Shown: positions 1 through 10,369, numbered from the stretch's first letter. The stretch: DNA of 64,000 bases from Escarpia spicata (GCA_963995525.1 OZ023213.1:54204622-54268621), one strand, 5' to 3'. Made by a program: numbers and translations. The notes: generated by a model not told the origin, from the letters alone.

Positions 1-499
1 TTAAGAACATGAACCATAGTGAATAGTATTGAGGTGCTGGTAGAGAACAACAGTTTCACGATGTGGAAATTCTGTCACTTTTTGTCCTTTACTTTTTTCT
101 TGTTACAAGATTTCTGATTGCCGTGATGATATACGGCTACATCGTTAAGAGAAGAACCATTTAGTATGTAATGCCGTTGTCAGATGATTTAAAATCAGGA
201 AAACAATTATATTATTACTTGCTTAGATTACATCTACCTCTTTACATCAATAAGTTATTTTCTTGTTCTGCTTTTAAAAGTTATAATTTTGTTACAGTTT
301 TCGGGGCTAAGGGAATTCCAGTAACTGTGCATGGGAAAACATTACACTGGACAATGTCAGTTTTGACTGATGGGTTAGTGAAGTTGTGGCGACCGTTTGA
401 TCTAATGAGGCGATTGGACTTGTTGAGATAGTTTGGAAAACTGTTGGCGATTTAGTTGTGTAGCGCTTTGTGGGAGACCGGACGTCTCGCAACTTTCCT

Positions 500-722
500 T
501 TGGTTCTGGAGGGTTGGACAGCTTAGTGCAGTTAGCTCACCCTGTGGTTTGGACATGTTTGCCATATGTCAAACGAAAACCTCATAAAATAGCTTTCAAG
601 GAAGACTTTAAAGAACACAGAAAAAGGGGAAGGCCACGGAGGAGTGACCAAGTTAGGCAGGACACTGGACTCCCGCTGTTAATAGCAGAGAGGTGTTTTC
701 TAGACAGGAAAAAATGGAGGGG
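500..722 (+). pseudogene. RTE-type LINE, C-terminal fragment of the polymerase ORF
   Basis: The plus-strand reading ends in a basic stretch with GRPRRSDQVRQDTGLPLL and AERCFLDRKKWRG, the familiar tail of RTE-like endonuclease/reverse-transcriptase proteins. Only this extreme C-terminus is present, with no RT domain. The reading stops abruptly at 722, where the tail of a CR1-type LINE of opposite orientation begins, so the latter probably inserted here. The same fragment occurs inverted at 12395-12620, and a related, better preserved one at 22330-22606. Confidence 0.75.
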
Positions 723-2790
723 TTTAACAAGATTGCCACCCAGATAATTAATTCTAAATGGCAGGTGGACAAGGAAACCCTTTGGCTTATCAAGAGTTCA
801 AACCTTCTATCTACGTGTATCCCGCCCTTCTGAGGTATGGTGTCGATTTTATGTTTAAACATATTCACGCTACTAACACCCGCACAATCAGCAGATTATC
901 TGTTCCACTCATTTACAGTCCTTTGTGAAAATGAGAACTTTCTTCTATCCAATCTGCACTGCTCCATTACCAATGTAACTTCATGTCCTCTCGTCCTTCA
1001 ATCTTTCTTAACTGAAAAAAAAACTGTTCTATCAATATTGTCATAACCATTGAATATTTTAAATACTTCTATCTGATATCCTCTGAAACTCCTGGTCTCT
1101 AGTGTTGTTAAAACACATTCTTTTAGGCGTATTTCATAACTACGATCCCTCAGTTTTTGGATAATTTTAGTTGCTCTCCTCTGTACTCTTTCTAACATAT
1201 ATATGCCCGTCTTGCGATATGGCCTCTACGCTTGTAAACAATATACTAAACGAAGCCTAACTATTGTTTTGTACAGTTCTTTTTCCTTATACGCTATATT
1301 TCGCATAATTAATCAAATGATTTGATTTCGCTTTGAAGCTGCAGTTCCGCACTGCACTGCACTGAAACCTTCATATCAGCACTTATGGTTAACTCAAAGT
1401 CCTTTTCTTTTTTAATAATACTTAGAACAATACCTCCATTGTATATTGTACATCTTCTTTATCATGTCCTGTGTGAAGGCATATACATTTCCCAAAAGTG
1501 AACACCATTTTATCAACCTTTCAAGATAGAAGCAACCTGTCCCACTGTCAACAGATCGAAGCAGGTTCTCTGAGAATACTGCTACACCCTTTCAACTTAG
1601 ATGGAGGTCATATCTCATGTACATATCTTCCCTCCCAACAAAGTACCCCCATAAATCTGTGAACCCCACCCCCTATTCTTCACACAACTGCTCAACTAAT
1701 GCGATGATCGCCATCCTTTTGCAGTTTCTATATTTGCCCCCTCCCCACCTCCAATTACTTGCAAAATTCCTGAGAGAATAGTCTCTTCGACTCTTGCCTT
1801 CTTTAACTTCCTCACTAACTGTCTTTACTTCTGTACTATCCCAGTTGTTCCCTCCCTGTCTACATTATTTGTACCTACATGTATTAGTATAGACCCTCCC
1901 TTGTCGTGCCCCAATACCTTCTCTACCCTTTAAGTTACATGCTCTATCCTAGCCCCTGGTAGACAAACAATGACGTCCTCCCCTTGGCTTAGTGTCTTAT
2001 TTGTCGTTCTCAGAATAGAGTCGCCCATGAACATTCTCTCTCATCTCATTGCCCCCCTCAATCACTGCCTCAGCGTAGCTCCTTCTCCGGTTTGCATCTG
2101 TCTGGTTGTTGACTTTTCCCCTGCCGTCTTCTCTCCTGTCACATTCTCCTCCGATCCATTCTTTCCTATCGCTTTTTATCTTGTTACCTTTTCTCCTGTC
2201 AGCGTCCCTTTTATCGATTTCTCTTCAATCACATTCGCTCTCACTTCATCTTTCCTCCCATCACATTTTCTTCTCTCCTCTCCCGTCTCATTTCCCTCCC
2301 TCTTTCTCAACGGTCACTTTCTCCCCTGTCACCTTCACGCCTGTCACGTTTTCTGTCGTCGATTTTCCAATTTCTTCCCCTCCAAACACCTCACCCCCTC
2401 TCAGTCTCCTTTCCTCAGTCTTCTTGCCACTACTCTTCTCCTTCAGTTTCAAAGTATTCCCACCTGTCTTATTGTCATCTCTCTACATTCCACCTGTCTC
2501 CTTGTTAATTTTCATCTCCATCCCCTTCTCAATATCTGTCAACCTAACTATCTCCTTCTGCTGACACTCCACCTTTCAACACCCCATGCACTGAAAGGTG
2601 GAGTGTCCGCAGAAGGAGATAGTTAGGTTGACAGATATTGAGAAGGGGATGGAGATGAAAATTAACAAGTCGCCCTTATGCACTGAAAGGTGAATCCCTC
2701 CTCCTTGGTTTCTGCCCATGACTTCCCACAGCCGGACAGTGCAAAATCCACCAAGCTGTGGCAGTGATCACACACCAAGTGTCGCTTTGT
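723..2790 (-). pseudogene. Internally deleted CR1-type LINE (left-arm copy)
   Basis: Read on the minus strand, about 2790-1535 matches ORF1: a PHD-like Cys/His region near 2690-2790, a long basic low-complexity Val-Thr-Gly-Glu-Lys-type linker, then SGNH-esterase remnants. From about 1525 down to 723 the sequence matches only the C-terminal part of ORF2 (thumb region after the RT, with the MLERVQRRATK motif). The whole endonuclease and most of the RT are missing. The right-arm copy has the same junction, so the deletion predates arm duplication. Multiple stops and frameshifts make it non-coding. The full-length relative in this window is at 49898-53450. Confidence 0.8.
2501..2669. repeat. 78-bp near-perfect hairpin inside the LINE remnant
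   Basis: Positions 2501-2578 and 2592-2669 are reverse complements with a single mismatch and a 13-nt loop. The right foldback arm has this sequence only once (about 10496-10573), so the second, inverted copy was made locally in the left arm. After 2669 the LINE sequence resumes with a short repeat of the join. This looks like a template-switch inverted duplication during replication or repair. Confidence 0.9.
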
Positions 2791-3681
2791 CTTGACTTGC
2801 CACTTGCAAGGCGCCATATCAATATCAGAATTTATCAATCAATATTTTCACTTTTTTTTACTTTTTCTGAACCAAGAATTCACCACGACCAGCATCCGCT
2901 AAAGGGTGTCACATCCAGGAGGATAGCGACGGTTCAAATTTGTATGTGCATTTAAGTCAAAAAGTCAACCCACCTAGATGGGACAATGGCAGACAGTGTA
3001 GATTCTTCACCGGTCTGGTGTGGTCATTCCCTCCTCTTGTGTCGTGGCCACTCTCCTACCGTAGGCGGTCGCCATATGCATGGGGGAGGCGCAGGGATCA
3101 AAGTTGAGCTGGTATTCCTACTTTTGTTTACAGTTGCAGGCTGAAAGTAATTTCTCCCACCATTTCCATGTGTGCTTATGCACAGTAGTGTAAATTGGCA
3201 TTCTCCAAACTGGTCAATAGGTAAAATAACTGTTACAAATGTGAAGGAAGCATTGTCACTCAGGTAACACCACCTGCTGCATTAATATAGCATTATTACG
3301 CTGTGTTTTTCATAATTTAATTGACTACTACTACTATACAAATGTACATCACTTCACCATGCCGATTCATTCTGATGATACGACATGCTTCTTGATGTTT
3401 TTTGAACGGTCACTGTTGTCTCCAATATGCAATATTATCCAAAACATAATGTAATAATGCTACATCAGTGCAACAGATGGCGCTACCACTTCAATTTCAG
3501 CATTGCTAATCGCTGAGTGACTCCGCTTCCTCATTCCAATGCTTTGTCGGTAGTTAGTTTCTGATTTGCAAGTGTTCGTACATTTGTAGTAGTCTTGTTT
3601 TTGATCTGTGTGTCTTTGAACAGCTGTATGTTTGTTTCTATGTGTGCCTCGCACTCTATGTGTTGGCTGTGTTCCATTCAG

Positions 3682-3758
3682 CTATGGAGTGTGCGTTAGA
3701 CTACGCGGGAGAAAGGGAAGCATTTGGAGCTCCCATTGCCAAATTACAAACTATACAG
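3682..3758 (+). pseudogene. Exon of a short-chain acyl-CoA dehydrogenase-like gene (captured copy, left arm)
   Basis: The 77-nt block is bordered by a CAG acceptor and a GTTAGC donor. With one base from a preceding exon it reads AMECALDYAGEREAFGAP followed by IAKLQTIQ. This matches the acyl-CoA dehydrogenase C-terminal helical domain (the AFGAPLTKLQVIQ region of short-chain enzymes), including the natural exon end after the Gln. The frame is open here, but no neighbouring exons of the gene are visible within the arm. The inverted copy at 9430-9505 carries a 1-nt deletion. I infer exon capture or a segmental duplication fragment rather than a working gene. Confidence 0.65.
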
Positions 3759-4075
3759 GTTAGCAAGATAATCACTGCAGTTTTATATATGTGTATTATA
3801 ATTTAATACTTAGTAGTATAGCTATTTCTGCTTATAGCTGTTGTCAGTGTGGTTACTAAAATCAGATATAAATGTATCATATTAATTAATTATCAAATCT
3901 CAAGTGTGTTAATAGTTCAAGTAATAATTATCTGAAATCAGTTTGTTGAAAGAATGCACACGTTTGTTAAAAACATCAAATGATTTATGTTGATCATTAC
4001 ATCGAGTAACTTGTGAAAGTGTGAACAGACTTATGCTCTAGTATAAAAGAGTTTATATATATATTACTACACCAT

Positions 4076-4777
4076 GTATATTTGCTCCATTGCTCCCTTT
4101 TTACCTGTCTATTTGCTACAGCGCTCCCCCTTTTAAGAATCTGCTGAGTTCTACTGTGGAAAGTACGTTTGTTTGCACGTTTGTCAGTGAAAGTTTACAA
4201 ATTTGTAAGTTTAAATGTATGTTTTTAGGTTTGTTTGCAAGTTTGTCAGTGAAAGTCGCTGGTCTATGTGTGACCACAATGTCGAAGACCACAACTCGAT
4301 AGATATAACTGCACCTGACACAGCGAAATCCACCTGCGTATTCGGTAGACTGAAAAGAGTTTGGTTCTTGCAACTCGTTGATCTAAGTTTGATTCGTGGA
4401 AGTTGTCGGTCTAAATTTTTTTAAGTTTGATCCATGGTACTGTTCCTGTGTCTTGCATATCGTATACGAACCTGTTTTACGCAAGTCGTTGACCTTGCTA
4501 ATTGACAATACGGATAGTCTCTTTAGTTGTGAAGAGTAAGATTATGAGTAAGGTTCCCAATGTATGGTTTAGCATTATGCTAAGAAAAAAGACACAAGAT
4601 AAGGTTTGCACATTTTATCCGTGTACAACACAAACATATTTACAGGTCACCGTCCATTACTTCGTGAACAACACAAACGTATTTACAGATCACAGTCCAT
4701 AACTGCGAGAACAAGAGATTGGATATTGTTTCGTCACTGTTATGATACAATCTACTCTTGATAGTACACAGCGTAGT
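4076..4777. other. Spacer of foldback 1, no gene seen
   Basis: The inverted-repeat homology ends near 4075. The following 700 bases contain only short ORFs without recognisable motifs. A degenerate internal duplication is visible around 4160-4260, where a phrase built on TTTGTTTGCA(A/C)GTTTGTCAG occurs twice. Confidence 0.5.
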
Positions 4778-5434
4778 GTCTATATGTGATTGTCACGGAC
4801 ATTGCACAATAGTTTTCGGAGAGTGTTTCGACCATTTTTGTAGCCACGTCCAAGTCCCCAAAAAGCCTCTTTCGATGGTACACGCTCCACGAGTTCGGCA
4901 TTTCAGGTTGCCAACAATGCGGCTCGCAAATGCTATGATGCCTTGAACTTTGCGAGGAGCAAATGGCGCATGCAGTGAACACGGACATCATTCCACCCAG
5001 ATATCGTCCCCAATCTGTTTGCTTTGTTGTTTTGTCAAGAGCGCATGCTTTGCAGTTTTGATGCGCTCTGCGCATTCGACGTCGCTGTGATACAGTGCCT
5101 TACTGTATTGATAGGCATACTTGACCGAATAAAAGACACGACCGAATGCTTCGACCCTCCATGGGTAAAGGTTTGACAAGGGAGAGTCGGCCCATGTAAA
5201 TTCAAAGCAATTCGGTTTCACAGCGACCTCCGGTTCTCGTTGGGGTTCCGGTTCCGGTGCGTGGAGGCTTGACGGTACGACTGGTCGGTTGACAGACGAT
5301 GAATGTGGACGGTTGAGAGATGCCGCTAATGGTCGGCTAGTTGGTTCGTCTACGTCGCTGTCGCTGAAGGCTGCAGGCGCGTGGTAGTTGGATGTTTTGA
5401 GGAAGGCGTTAGCCACAGTACTATCGTGGTACAA
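4778..5434 (-). pseudogene. NADAR-domain protein (YbiA-like), broken
   Basis: The minus-strand ORF from 5434 has a Ser/Pro-rich N-terminus of about 75 residues. It then enters a NADAR (DUF1768) fold, recognisable from FTWADSPLSNLYPWRVEAFG and the following VFYSVKYAYQYSKA. The domain ought to continue with a W-N-D-V-R segment, but a 1-nt shift near 4995 puts it in another frame. There MRHLLLAKFKAS, ALLAT, AELVE and FWGLGRGYKNG are readable, interrupted by two stops. NADAR proteins act on ADP-ribose-type metabolites or on Maillard-damaged riboflavin intermediates. In animal genomes they often occur as multicopy genes of mobile origin. A TATA box lies at 5584-5593. The original start is unclear. 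Confidence 0.8.
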
Positions 5435-5540
5435 CGGTGATGGTGGTCGGTTGACAGACGGTGACTATGGTCGGCTGCCAGATGTTGCGAACGGTCGGCA
5501 ACACGGTTCTTCTACGTCGCTGTCGCTGAAGGCCACAGGG
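5300..5540. repeat. Imperfect tandem duplication at the 5' end of the NADAR gene
   Basis: On the minus strand about 5540-5440 and 5400-5290 both read as AFSDSDV(E/D)EP, then a Cys/Arg/Pro stretch and SVNRP. The upstream unit has an in-frame TAG. The N-terminal Ser/Asp/Pro-rich part of the NADAR protein was therefore duplicated in tandem before decay. Confidence 0.65.
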
Positions 5541-5583
5541 GTGCCGTCGTGATATGAATAACATTCCGACAGACAAAGCGCCG

Positions 5584-5593
5584 CTTTTATATA
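5584..5593 (-). promoter_or_regulatory. TATA box (TATATAAAAG) of the NADAR unit
   Basis: The minus strand carries TATATAAAAG followed by a GC-rich start region, about 30 nt upstream of sequence that runs into the NADAR reading frame. Upstream (about 5600-5660 on the plus strand) lies a block with CGGCACGCCCAC. That block is also found upstream of the TATA box at 6838-6846, which argues for a repeated promoter module rather than a chance AT run. Confidence 0.6.
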
Positions 5594-5599
5594 GTTAGC

Positions 5600-5880
5600 G
5601 AATGTGCCGAAAGGTCATGTGGGCGTGCCGAACAAGCGCGGACCTCTGAGTAGAAAGCAAAGGTTCAGACTGGTGAGTAGATCAGATCGCATAGCGAATA
5701 CCAGTTCAAGCCAGTTTGCAAACAGGCAACCATGGACGTCTCGCATAGTGTCTGAACCGACAACCTCAAGATGCGTCGTTTCTCCTTGCGCTGCTTGGGT
5801 GTGTTCAGCAGTGGAGACAGTCGGTTGGTGGGTCGATATAAGGGGGAGAAGAAGCAGAAGTAGCGACGGCTCCAGCAATG
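5600..5880 (-). repeat. Paralogous gene/promoter module, copy A
   Basis: On the minus strand this block reads QPTVSTAEHTQAAQGETTHL followed by EVVGSDTMRD. It parallels QTNVSAADNIQAALEGEAHI and EVVCRETPRD in copy B (6600-6730). It then runs into the CGGCACGCCCAC promoter block, which copy B shares further upstream (about 6870). The spacer thus contains at least two diverged copies of the same small transcription unit. The protein is not recognised. Confidence 0.5.
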
Positions 5881-6027
5881 CGCTCCTTTTCTTGCCGTTG
5901 AAACATTGACGAAATGAGTTTAATAATGTATGGCCAACTGGTATGTATAAGATAAATATAATATTATGTTCTTTGTATCAGGCTTTTGAACATTTTCTAA
6001 CAAAATTACATGAATAGCATTTTAACA

Positions 6028-6399
6028 CTATGAGAAATTGAAGCTTACTATTAGCTCTTCAAGTTGCTCTTTACGTCGCCGCTGCTTATCTTGCTTCCTT
6101 AGGCAGTAGCCCTGCTTCACATGAACGTGCCAACTCCCTTTACAGCCGAAGGTACTGCCACACATGCAGCAGGCATAACGAGGCAATAGCTTCCGACGCT
6201 TCGTCGGAGGTGACGACGTCGGGTAGATGGTTGGATTGGTTGATGGAGCTGATGACAGAGACGAAATTGGTTTGGTCGTCGAACTCGTCGTCAGACTGGT
6301 CGTTGGCCGTTGGTCGAGTGGGTCCGTGGTCAGATCAGGCTGTCTCTTCTGTAGCAAACTCTCTTGTCGGGCGATATCACTAGTCATATTGTTCATCAT
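6028..6399 (-). CDS. Small C2HC zinc-finger protein (123 aa)
   Basis: Starting at the first of two adjacent ATGs 42 nt downstream of a TATA box, the ORF encodes 123 residues. The N-terminal half is Thr/Ser/Pro-rich. It is followed by a basic PPTKRRKLLPR stretch, which could serve as a nuclear signal. Next comes a single finger, CCMCGSTFGCKGSWHVHVKQ then GYC, spaced C-x2-C-x12-H-x5-C, and a basic/acidic helix (KQDKQRRRKEQLEELI). The frame is intact, unlike the NADAR neighbour in the same orientation. Such a finger suits nucleic-acid or protein binding, but no family is recognised. The compact promoter-to-ATG distance matches the unit upstream. Confidence 0.5.
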   Translation of the reverse strand: MMNNMTSDIARQESLLQKRQPDLTTDPLDQRPTTSLTTSSTTKPISSLSSAPSTNPTIYPTSSPPTKRRKLLPRYACCMCGSTFGCKGSWHVHVKQGYCLRKQDKQRRRKEQLEELIVSFNFS

Positions 6400-6440
6400 C
6401 CAAAATGTAAGATGTAATGACCACAAAAGCAGACGCAGGC

Positions 6441-6448
6441 CTTTTATA
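6441..6448 (-). promoter_or_regulatory. TATA box of the zinc-finger unit
   Basis: TATAAAAG on the minus strand, preceded by GTCGAACTGT and followed by GCCTGCG. The same surroundings recur at 6838-6846, so the two are duplicated promoters. The distance to the ATG at 6399 is about 42 nt, implying a 5' leader of only about ten bases. Confidence 0.6.
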
Positions 6449-6599
6449 ACAGTTCGACAGTACACAAATGTAAAGACTATAGGTACCTCGTCGAGTTTAT
6501 CTGAAGATGATGATGATGATGAGGGACACACGAGTTCGCGGTTTATACCCGACGGTGTGTTCTTGACGAGGACGGAAGGTCGGAGACAAGATTCCGGGT

Positions 6600-6846
6600 C
6601 GCGTGTCTAGCTCATCTCGCGGAGTTTCTCGACAGACAACCTCAATGTGCGCCTCCCCTTCTAGCGCTGCTTGGATGTTGTCAGCGGCGGAGACATTCGT
6701 TTGGCAGGTTGATTGTAACACAGGTCGGTCGCCGGGTGTCGACGCATGTTGCTTTATGCAACATCTCGGACATTGTCGGTAGATGAAATCGAACCCATTT
6801 TCAAAATGTAATATATAATGATAAGCTGACGCAGGTCTTTTATAAC
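6600..6846 (-). promoter_or_regulatory. TATA box plus truncated unit, paralogous module copy B
   Basis: TATAAAAG on the minus strand lies at 6839-6846 within the same GTCGAACTGT context as at 6441. An ATG at 6799 sits at the same distance as in the zinc-finger unit but runs only 14 codons (MGSISSTDNVRDVA) before a stop. Another frame stays open and contains CPRC and the VSAADNIQAALEGEAHIEVV phrase shared with copy A. I read this as a decayed relative of the neighbouring units. Confidence 0.5.
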
Positions 6847-7029
6847 AGTTCGACAAAACATAAATGTCACGTGGGCGTGCCGAGTAAGAACGAACGTCAG
6901 AGTAGAAAATACACGCGCGGACTACAAAGTAGAAACTACACACGCACCGACTGTAGAGTAGATGAGACTTGGGCAGCGAATACAAGTTCATACCAACTTG
7001 AAACCGGGCAATCAACTGAGGTAAGTGCA

Positions 7030-7984
7030 AATTTCCTATGTAAAACTATATAATTGGTAAATGTTAAAAGGTAGGGAGACCTTGATTTTGTTGATAAATA
7101 TGTCCGAAAGAATGTTACATGTTCAGGAATCACTTCACGTCTACTATTAATAACATACATAGGTACGCAAAAATTTACAAACAACTATTTGTTAATACAG
7201 GAATCATTCGACGTATACTAATAATAAGAGACATTGATAGGCAAAAAATTACAAACAGGATTATGGGAAGGTCGTAGATCTGTATGGTAATTAGAAATGA
7301 CATAATTTTATTATTTTACTAGTTCTCTACCGTCATGATTGGACGTATTTTATAGTTTTAAATGTATAGGCTAGGGGGCGCTGTACTTGATAAATGGTCC
7401 ACAACCTATCACATATAAGATAAGACACCATTGCGCATGCTCAATGACATCATTATTGACGTGTTTGACCAATCTGTATAGTAAAAAGAAGTAAAAGGCA
7501 CGAATTTGAGCAGTACTGATACTTAGTTTATGCAATATACGTTAGGAGTAATTTGAGTTAATGATCTATCCACCAAACGGCGCCAATTTTAATAAATAAG
7601 ACGCCCCAATTTAGACAGGACCCATATTTAGTTAATGACTTATCCGCCAGGGTGATATTTGTAGTTAATTATATATCCGTCAGAGGTCGCCATTGACGCT
7701 ATTAGTAAAAAAAACAAGAGACACGAATTTAAGCAGTACTGAATTTTGGTCTATATATTTATTTCGGCAAAATTCCGCAAGGTGGCTCTATTGGCCAAAA
7801 CTAAGAATCACTTATTTATGCAGTACTTCTGTATGTAGTTCTCCACTTGTCCGCCAGGGGTGGTATTTCAGTTCATCAAAATTCCGAGCGCCCCGGTGCA
7901 AATCCCTATCTTTTAACATGGGATTTGCACCGAGGGGCTCCAGCATACGCGCTAAGGGACCGCACATACTACTTCTGACGTTTC
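7030..7984. other. Non-coding spacer with copies of the foldback-2 type repeat
   Basis: No gene is recognised. Between about 7430 and 7740 the sequence resembles the terminal module of foldback 2 (45.5 and 55.3 kb): GCGCATGC, CAATGACATCATT, (ACGAATTTRAGCAGTAC) twice and GGCGCCAATTTTAATAA. This suggests a related repeat family resides here. Confidence 0.4.
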
Positions 7985-8865
7985 TAAATTCGGTCTCCAA
8001 GCCGGATGGCAAATCCGTTCCTTGTTTAGAAGATTGGAAGATGTCAGTGAGTGCATTGATTCAACTTTGGTAAGAACTTAATGGGTTTAAATTATCTTAA
8101 CCAGCCGCCTAAATCAAACTTCGTTGAAAACATGTTCTCGATTATCAGGGTAAGGATGTTAACCGATATAATCCTGATACCCAGCAATTTAGGGCTGCCA
8201 TTCGCCAGGTCGTTGTGAATCAATTTCTCAGACCAATTGATTCTGCACACTGCCAAGCTGACTCGGATCAAATATTGTTGACTTTAAATCACATGGGTTG
8301 CACACACATAGACAAACGATGCAGTGATTTTGATTTCGAGCATGAAGTTGATGTCAGCTCAGTGAGCTCACTCGGTGGTAGCTTGTCACCACCGATTGTA
8401 GCTTAGAAGAATGTCATCAGCTGTGCGTCAGGCTACTTACTGAGGAGATACCCTGTAGAAAGTTGTACAACATGTTCTCAGAAATGTGTCTTGCCATGTC
8501 AACCAGGTGATGTGCAATATGAATTCTTGATACAGAAGGCATTCCGGCCAGAAGGTACTGTAATATATGCAACCTCTTTCTTTGTTGAATTTGTTAGCAG
8601 CCTAGAAACCGTATTCATGTCAACATTTGAATGCGTCCTGCATACGCAAGGACTCTTTGTCAAACTGTGTAACCAGGCAGATTATTTTATTGTTGCCGTC
8701 CACTGTGGGCAGCCAGCATGTGCCAAGAGAGCTATCTCAATGGCTAGACTATACATGAAGGTCAAAGTCACGCATGCATTAAAAGTACCAAATGCTGTGT
8801 CGCAAAGCTGTGCTAAAGGTGTTCGAAGAAACAGGAAAGTTCTGAAGCTCAGCCACGTCTAAACA
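7985..8865 (+). pseudogene. P-superfamily (THAP9-like) transposase, C-terminal half, decayed
   Basis: The reading moves through several frames. Near 7990-8069 SKPDGKSVPCLEDWKMSVSA then LIQLW ends at a GTAAGA donor. At 8098-8150 NQPPKSNFVENMFSIIR corresponds to the family's N-Q-D-x-x-E-N-x-F-S-x-I-R block. A shift then gives NPDTQQFRAAIRQ. After a TAG at 8404, NVISCASGYLLRRYPVESC, a long helical part and the closing RNRKVLKLSHV follow. This order is that of the RNase H-like and C-terminal regions of P-element/THAP9 transposases. The THAP DNA-binding domain and first catalytic Asp were not found. It lies in the spacer between long inverted arms, the layout of Galileo-type P-superfamily foldback elements. 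Confidence 0.75.
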
Positions 8866-9429
8866 TTACATACTGTACACTAGAAATTTATTATTATATT
8901 ATAATTATGTATATAATTTTTGTTCTTAATAATGTACTGATAACTAGTTATAATTAGTACAATATAACAACCAATGAATCATCAATTGCATTGTCATGAA
9001 ATTTTATAATCCTAGAAAAATTAATATCATCCAGGTGGTTTTGAGAAGAAAAAAAAGTTTATTATGTTTTCCCATAGTATACCATGCTATATATATATAT
9101 ATATATATTATTTGATACTATAGCATAATTCTGTTCACACTTTTACAAGTTACTCGATGTAAAGATCAACATAAATCTTTTGATGTTTTTTAACAAATGT
9201 GTGCACTCTTTCAACAAACTGATTTCAGAAAATTATTACTTGAACTATTAACTCACTAGAGATTAGAACATTATTTAATAATATGATTAATCTATACCTG
9301 ATTTTAGTAACCACTCTGACAACAATTTGTCATATACATGTAAATATCAGCTATAAGCCGAAATAGCTATACTACTAAGTCATAAATCTTAATACACATC
9401 TATAAAACTGCAGTGATTATCTTGCTAAC

Positions 9430-9505
9430 CTGTATAGCTTGTAATTTGGCAATGGGGGCTCCAAATGGTTCCCTTTTTCCGTGTAGTCTAACGCACACTC
9501 CATAG
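9430..9505 (-). pseudogene. Acyl-CoA dehydrogenase-like exon, right-arm copy
   Basis: Inverted counterpart of 3682-3758 with the same GTTAGC donor. One base is missing in the middle, which breaks the frame after AMECALDY; the remainder GAPIAKLQAIQ is readable in the shifted frame. The upstream acceptor CAG is changed to GGCAG. Confidence 0.6.
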
Positions 9506-10369
9506 CTGCCTGGAACGTAGCCAACACACAGAGTGCGAGGCACACATAGAAACAAACATACAGCTGTACAAAGACACACAGACCCAAAACAAAACTATTA
9601 CAAATGTACGAACACTTGCAAATCAGAAACAAACTACCAACAAAGCACTGGAATGAGGAAGCAAAGTCACCCAGCGATAGACAATACTGAAATTGAACTG
9701 GTAGCGCCATCTGGTGCACTGATGTAGCATTATTACATTATGTTTTGGATAAAATTGCATTTTTGAGACAACAGTGAAAGTTCAAAATGCACCAAGAAGC
9801 ATGTCGTATCATCACAATGAATCGGCATGGTGAAATGATGTACATTTGTATAGTAGTGGTAGTCAATTAAATTATCAAAAACACAGCGTAATAGTGCTAT
9901 ATTAATGCAGCATGTGGTGCTACCTGAGTGACTATGCTTCCTTCATATTTGTACCAGTTATTTTACCTATTGACCAGTTTGGAGAAATTGGGAGAACTTA
10001 CTTTCAGCCTGCAACTGTAAACAAAAGCAGGAATACCAGCTCAACTTTGATCCCAGCGCCTGCCCCTCACGCATATGGCGACCGCTTACGGCCTGTGGTC
10101 AGTAAGACAGTGGCCACGACACAAGAGGAGGGAGTGACCACAGCTGACCGGTGTAGAGTCTGCGCTGTCTGCCATTGCCCCATCTAGGTGGGTTAACTTA
10201 CTTGACTTAAATGCATATGCAAATTTGAACCGTCGCTATCCTCCTGGATGTGACACCCTTTAGCGGATGCTGGTCGTGGTGAATTCTTGGTGCAGAAAAC
10301 GTATTAAAAAAACAAGTGGAAATATTGATTAATAAATTATTATATTGATTTGGCGCCTTGCAAGCGTGA

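Larger units (their letters stand above)
1..4075. repeat. Left arm of giant inverted repeat 1
   Basis: This stretch is the reverse complement of 9085-13157, with substitutions and small indels (for example about 40 bp extra near 3150-3200). Matching landmarks are the RTE tail, the CR1-type LINE, the acyl-CoA dehydrogenase exon and the sequence around 3960-4075. Paired positions add up to about 13,160-13,190 throughout. The arm is cut by the window start, so its outer end and any target-site duplication cannot be seen. It could be the long terminal repeat of a foldback-type DNA transposon or an inverted segmental duplication. Confidence 0.9.

Noticed and set aside
1970..2626. 218-codon plus-strand ORF rich in Ser, Phe and Pro
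   Set aside because: It is the antisense of the basic V-T-G-E-K linker of the CR1-type ORF1 on the minus strand; the opposite ORFs at 10567-11231 are the same artefact in the other arm.
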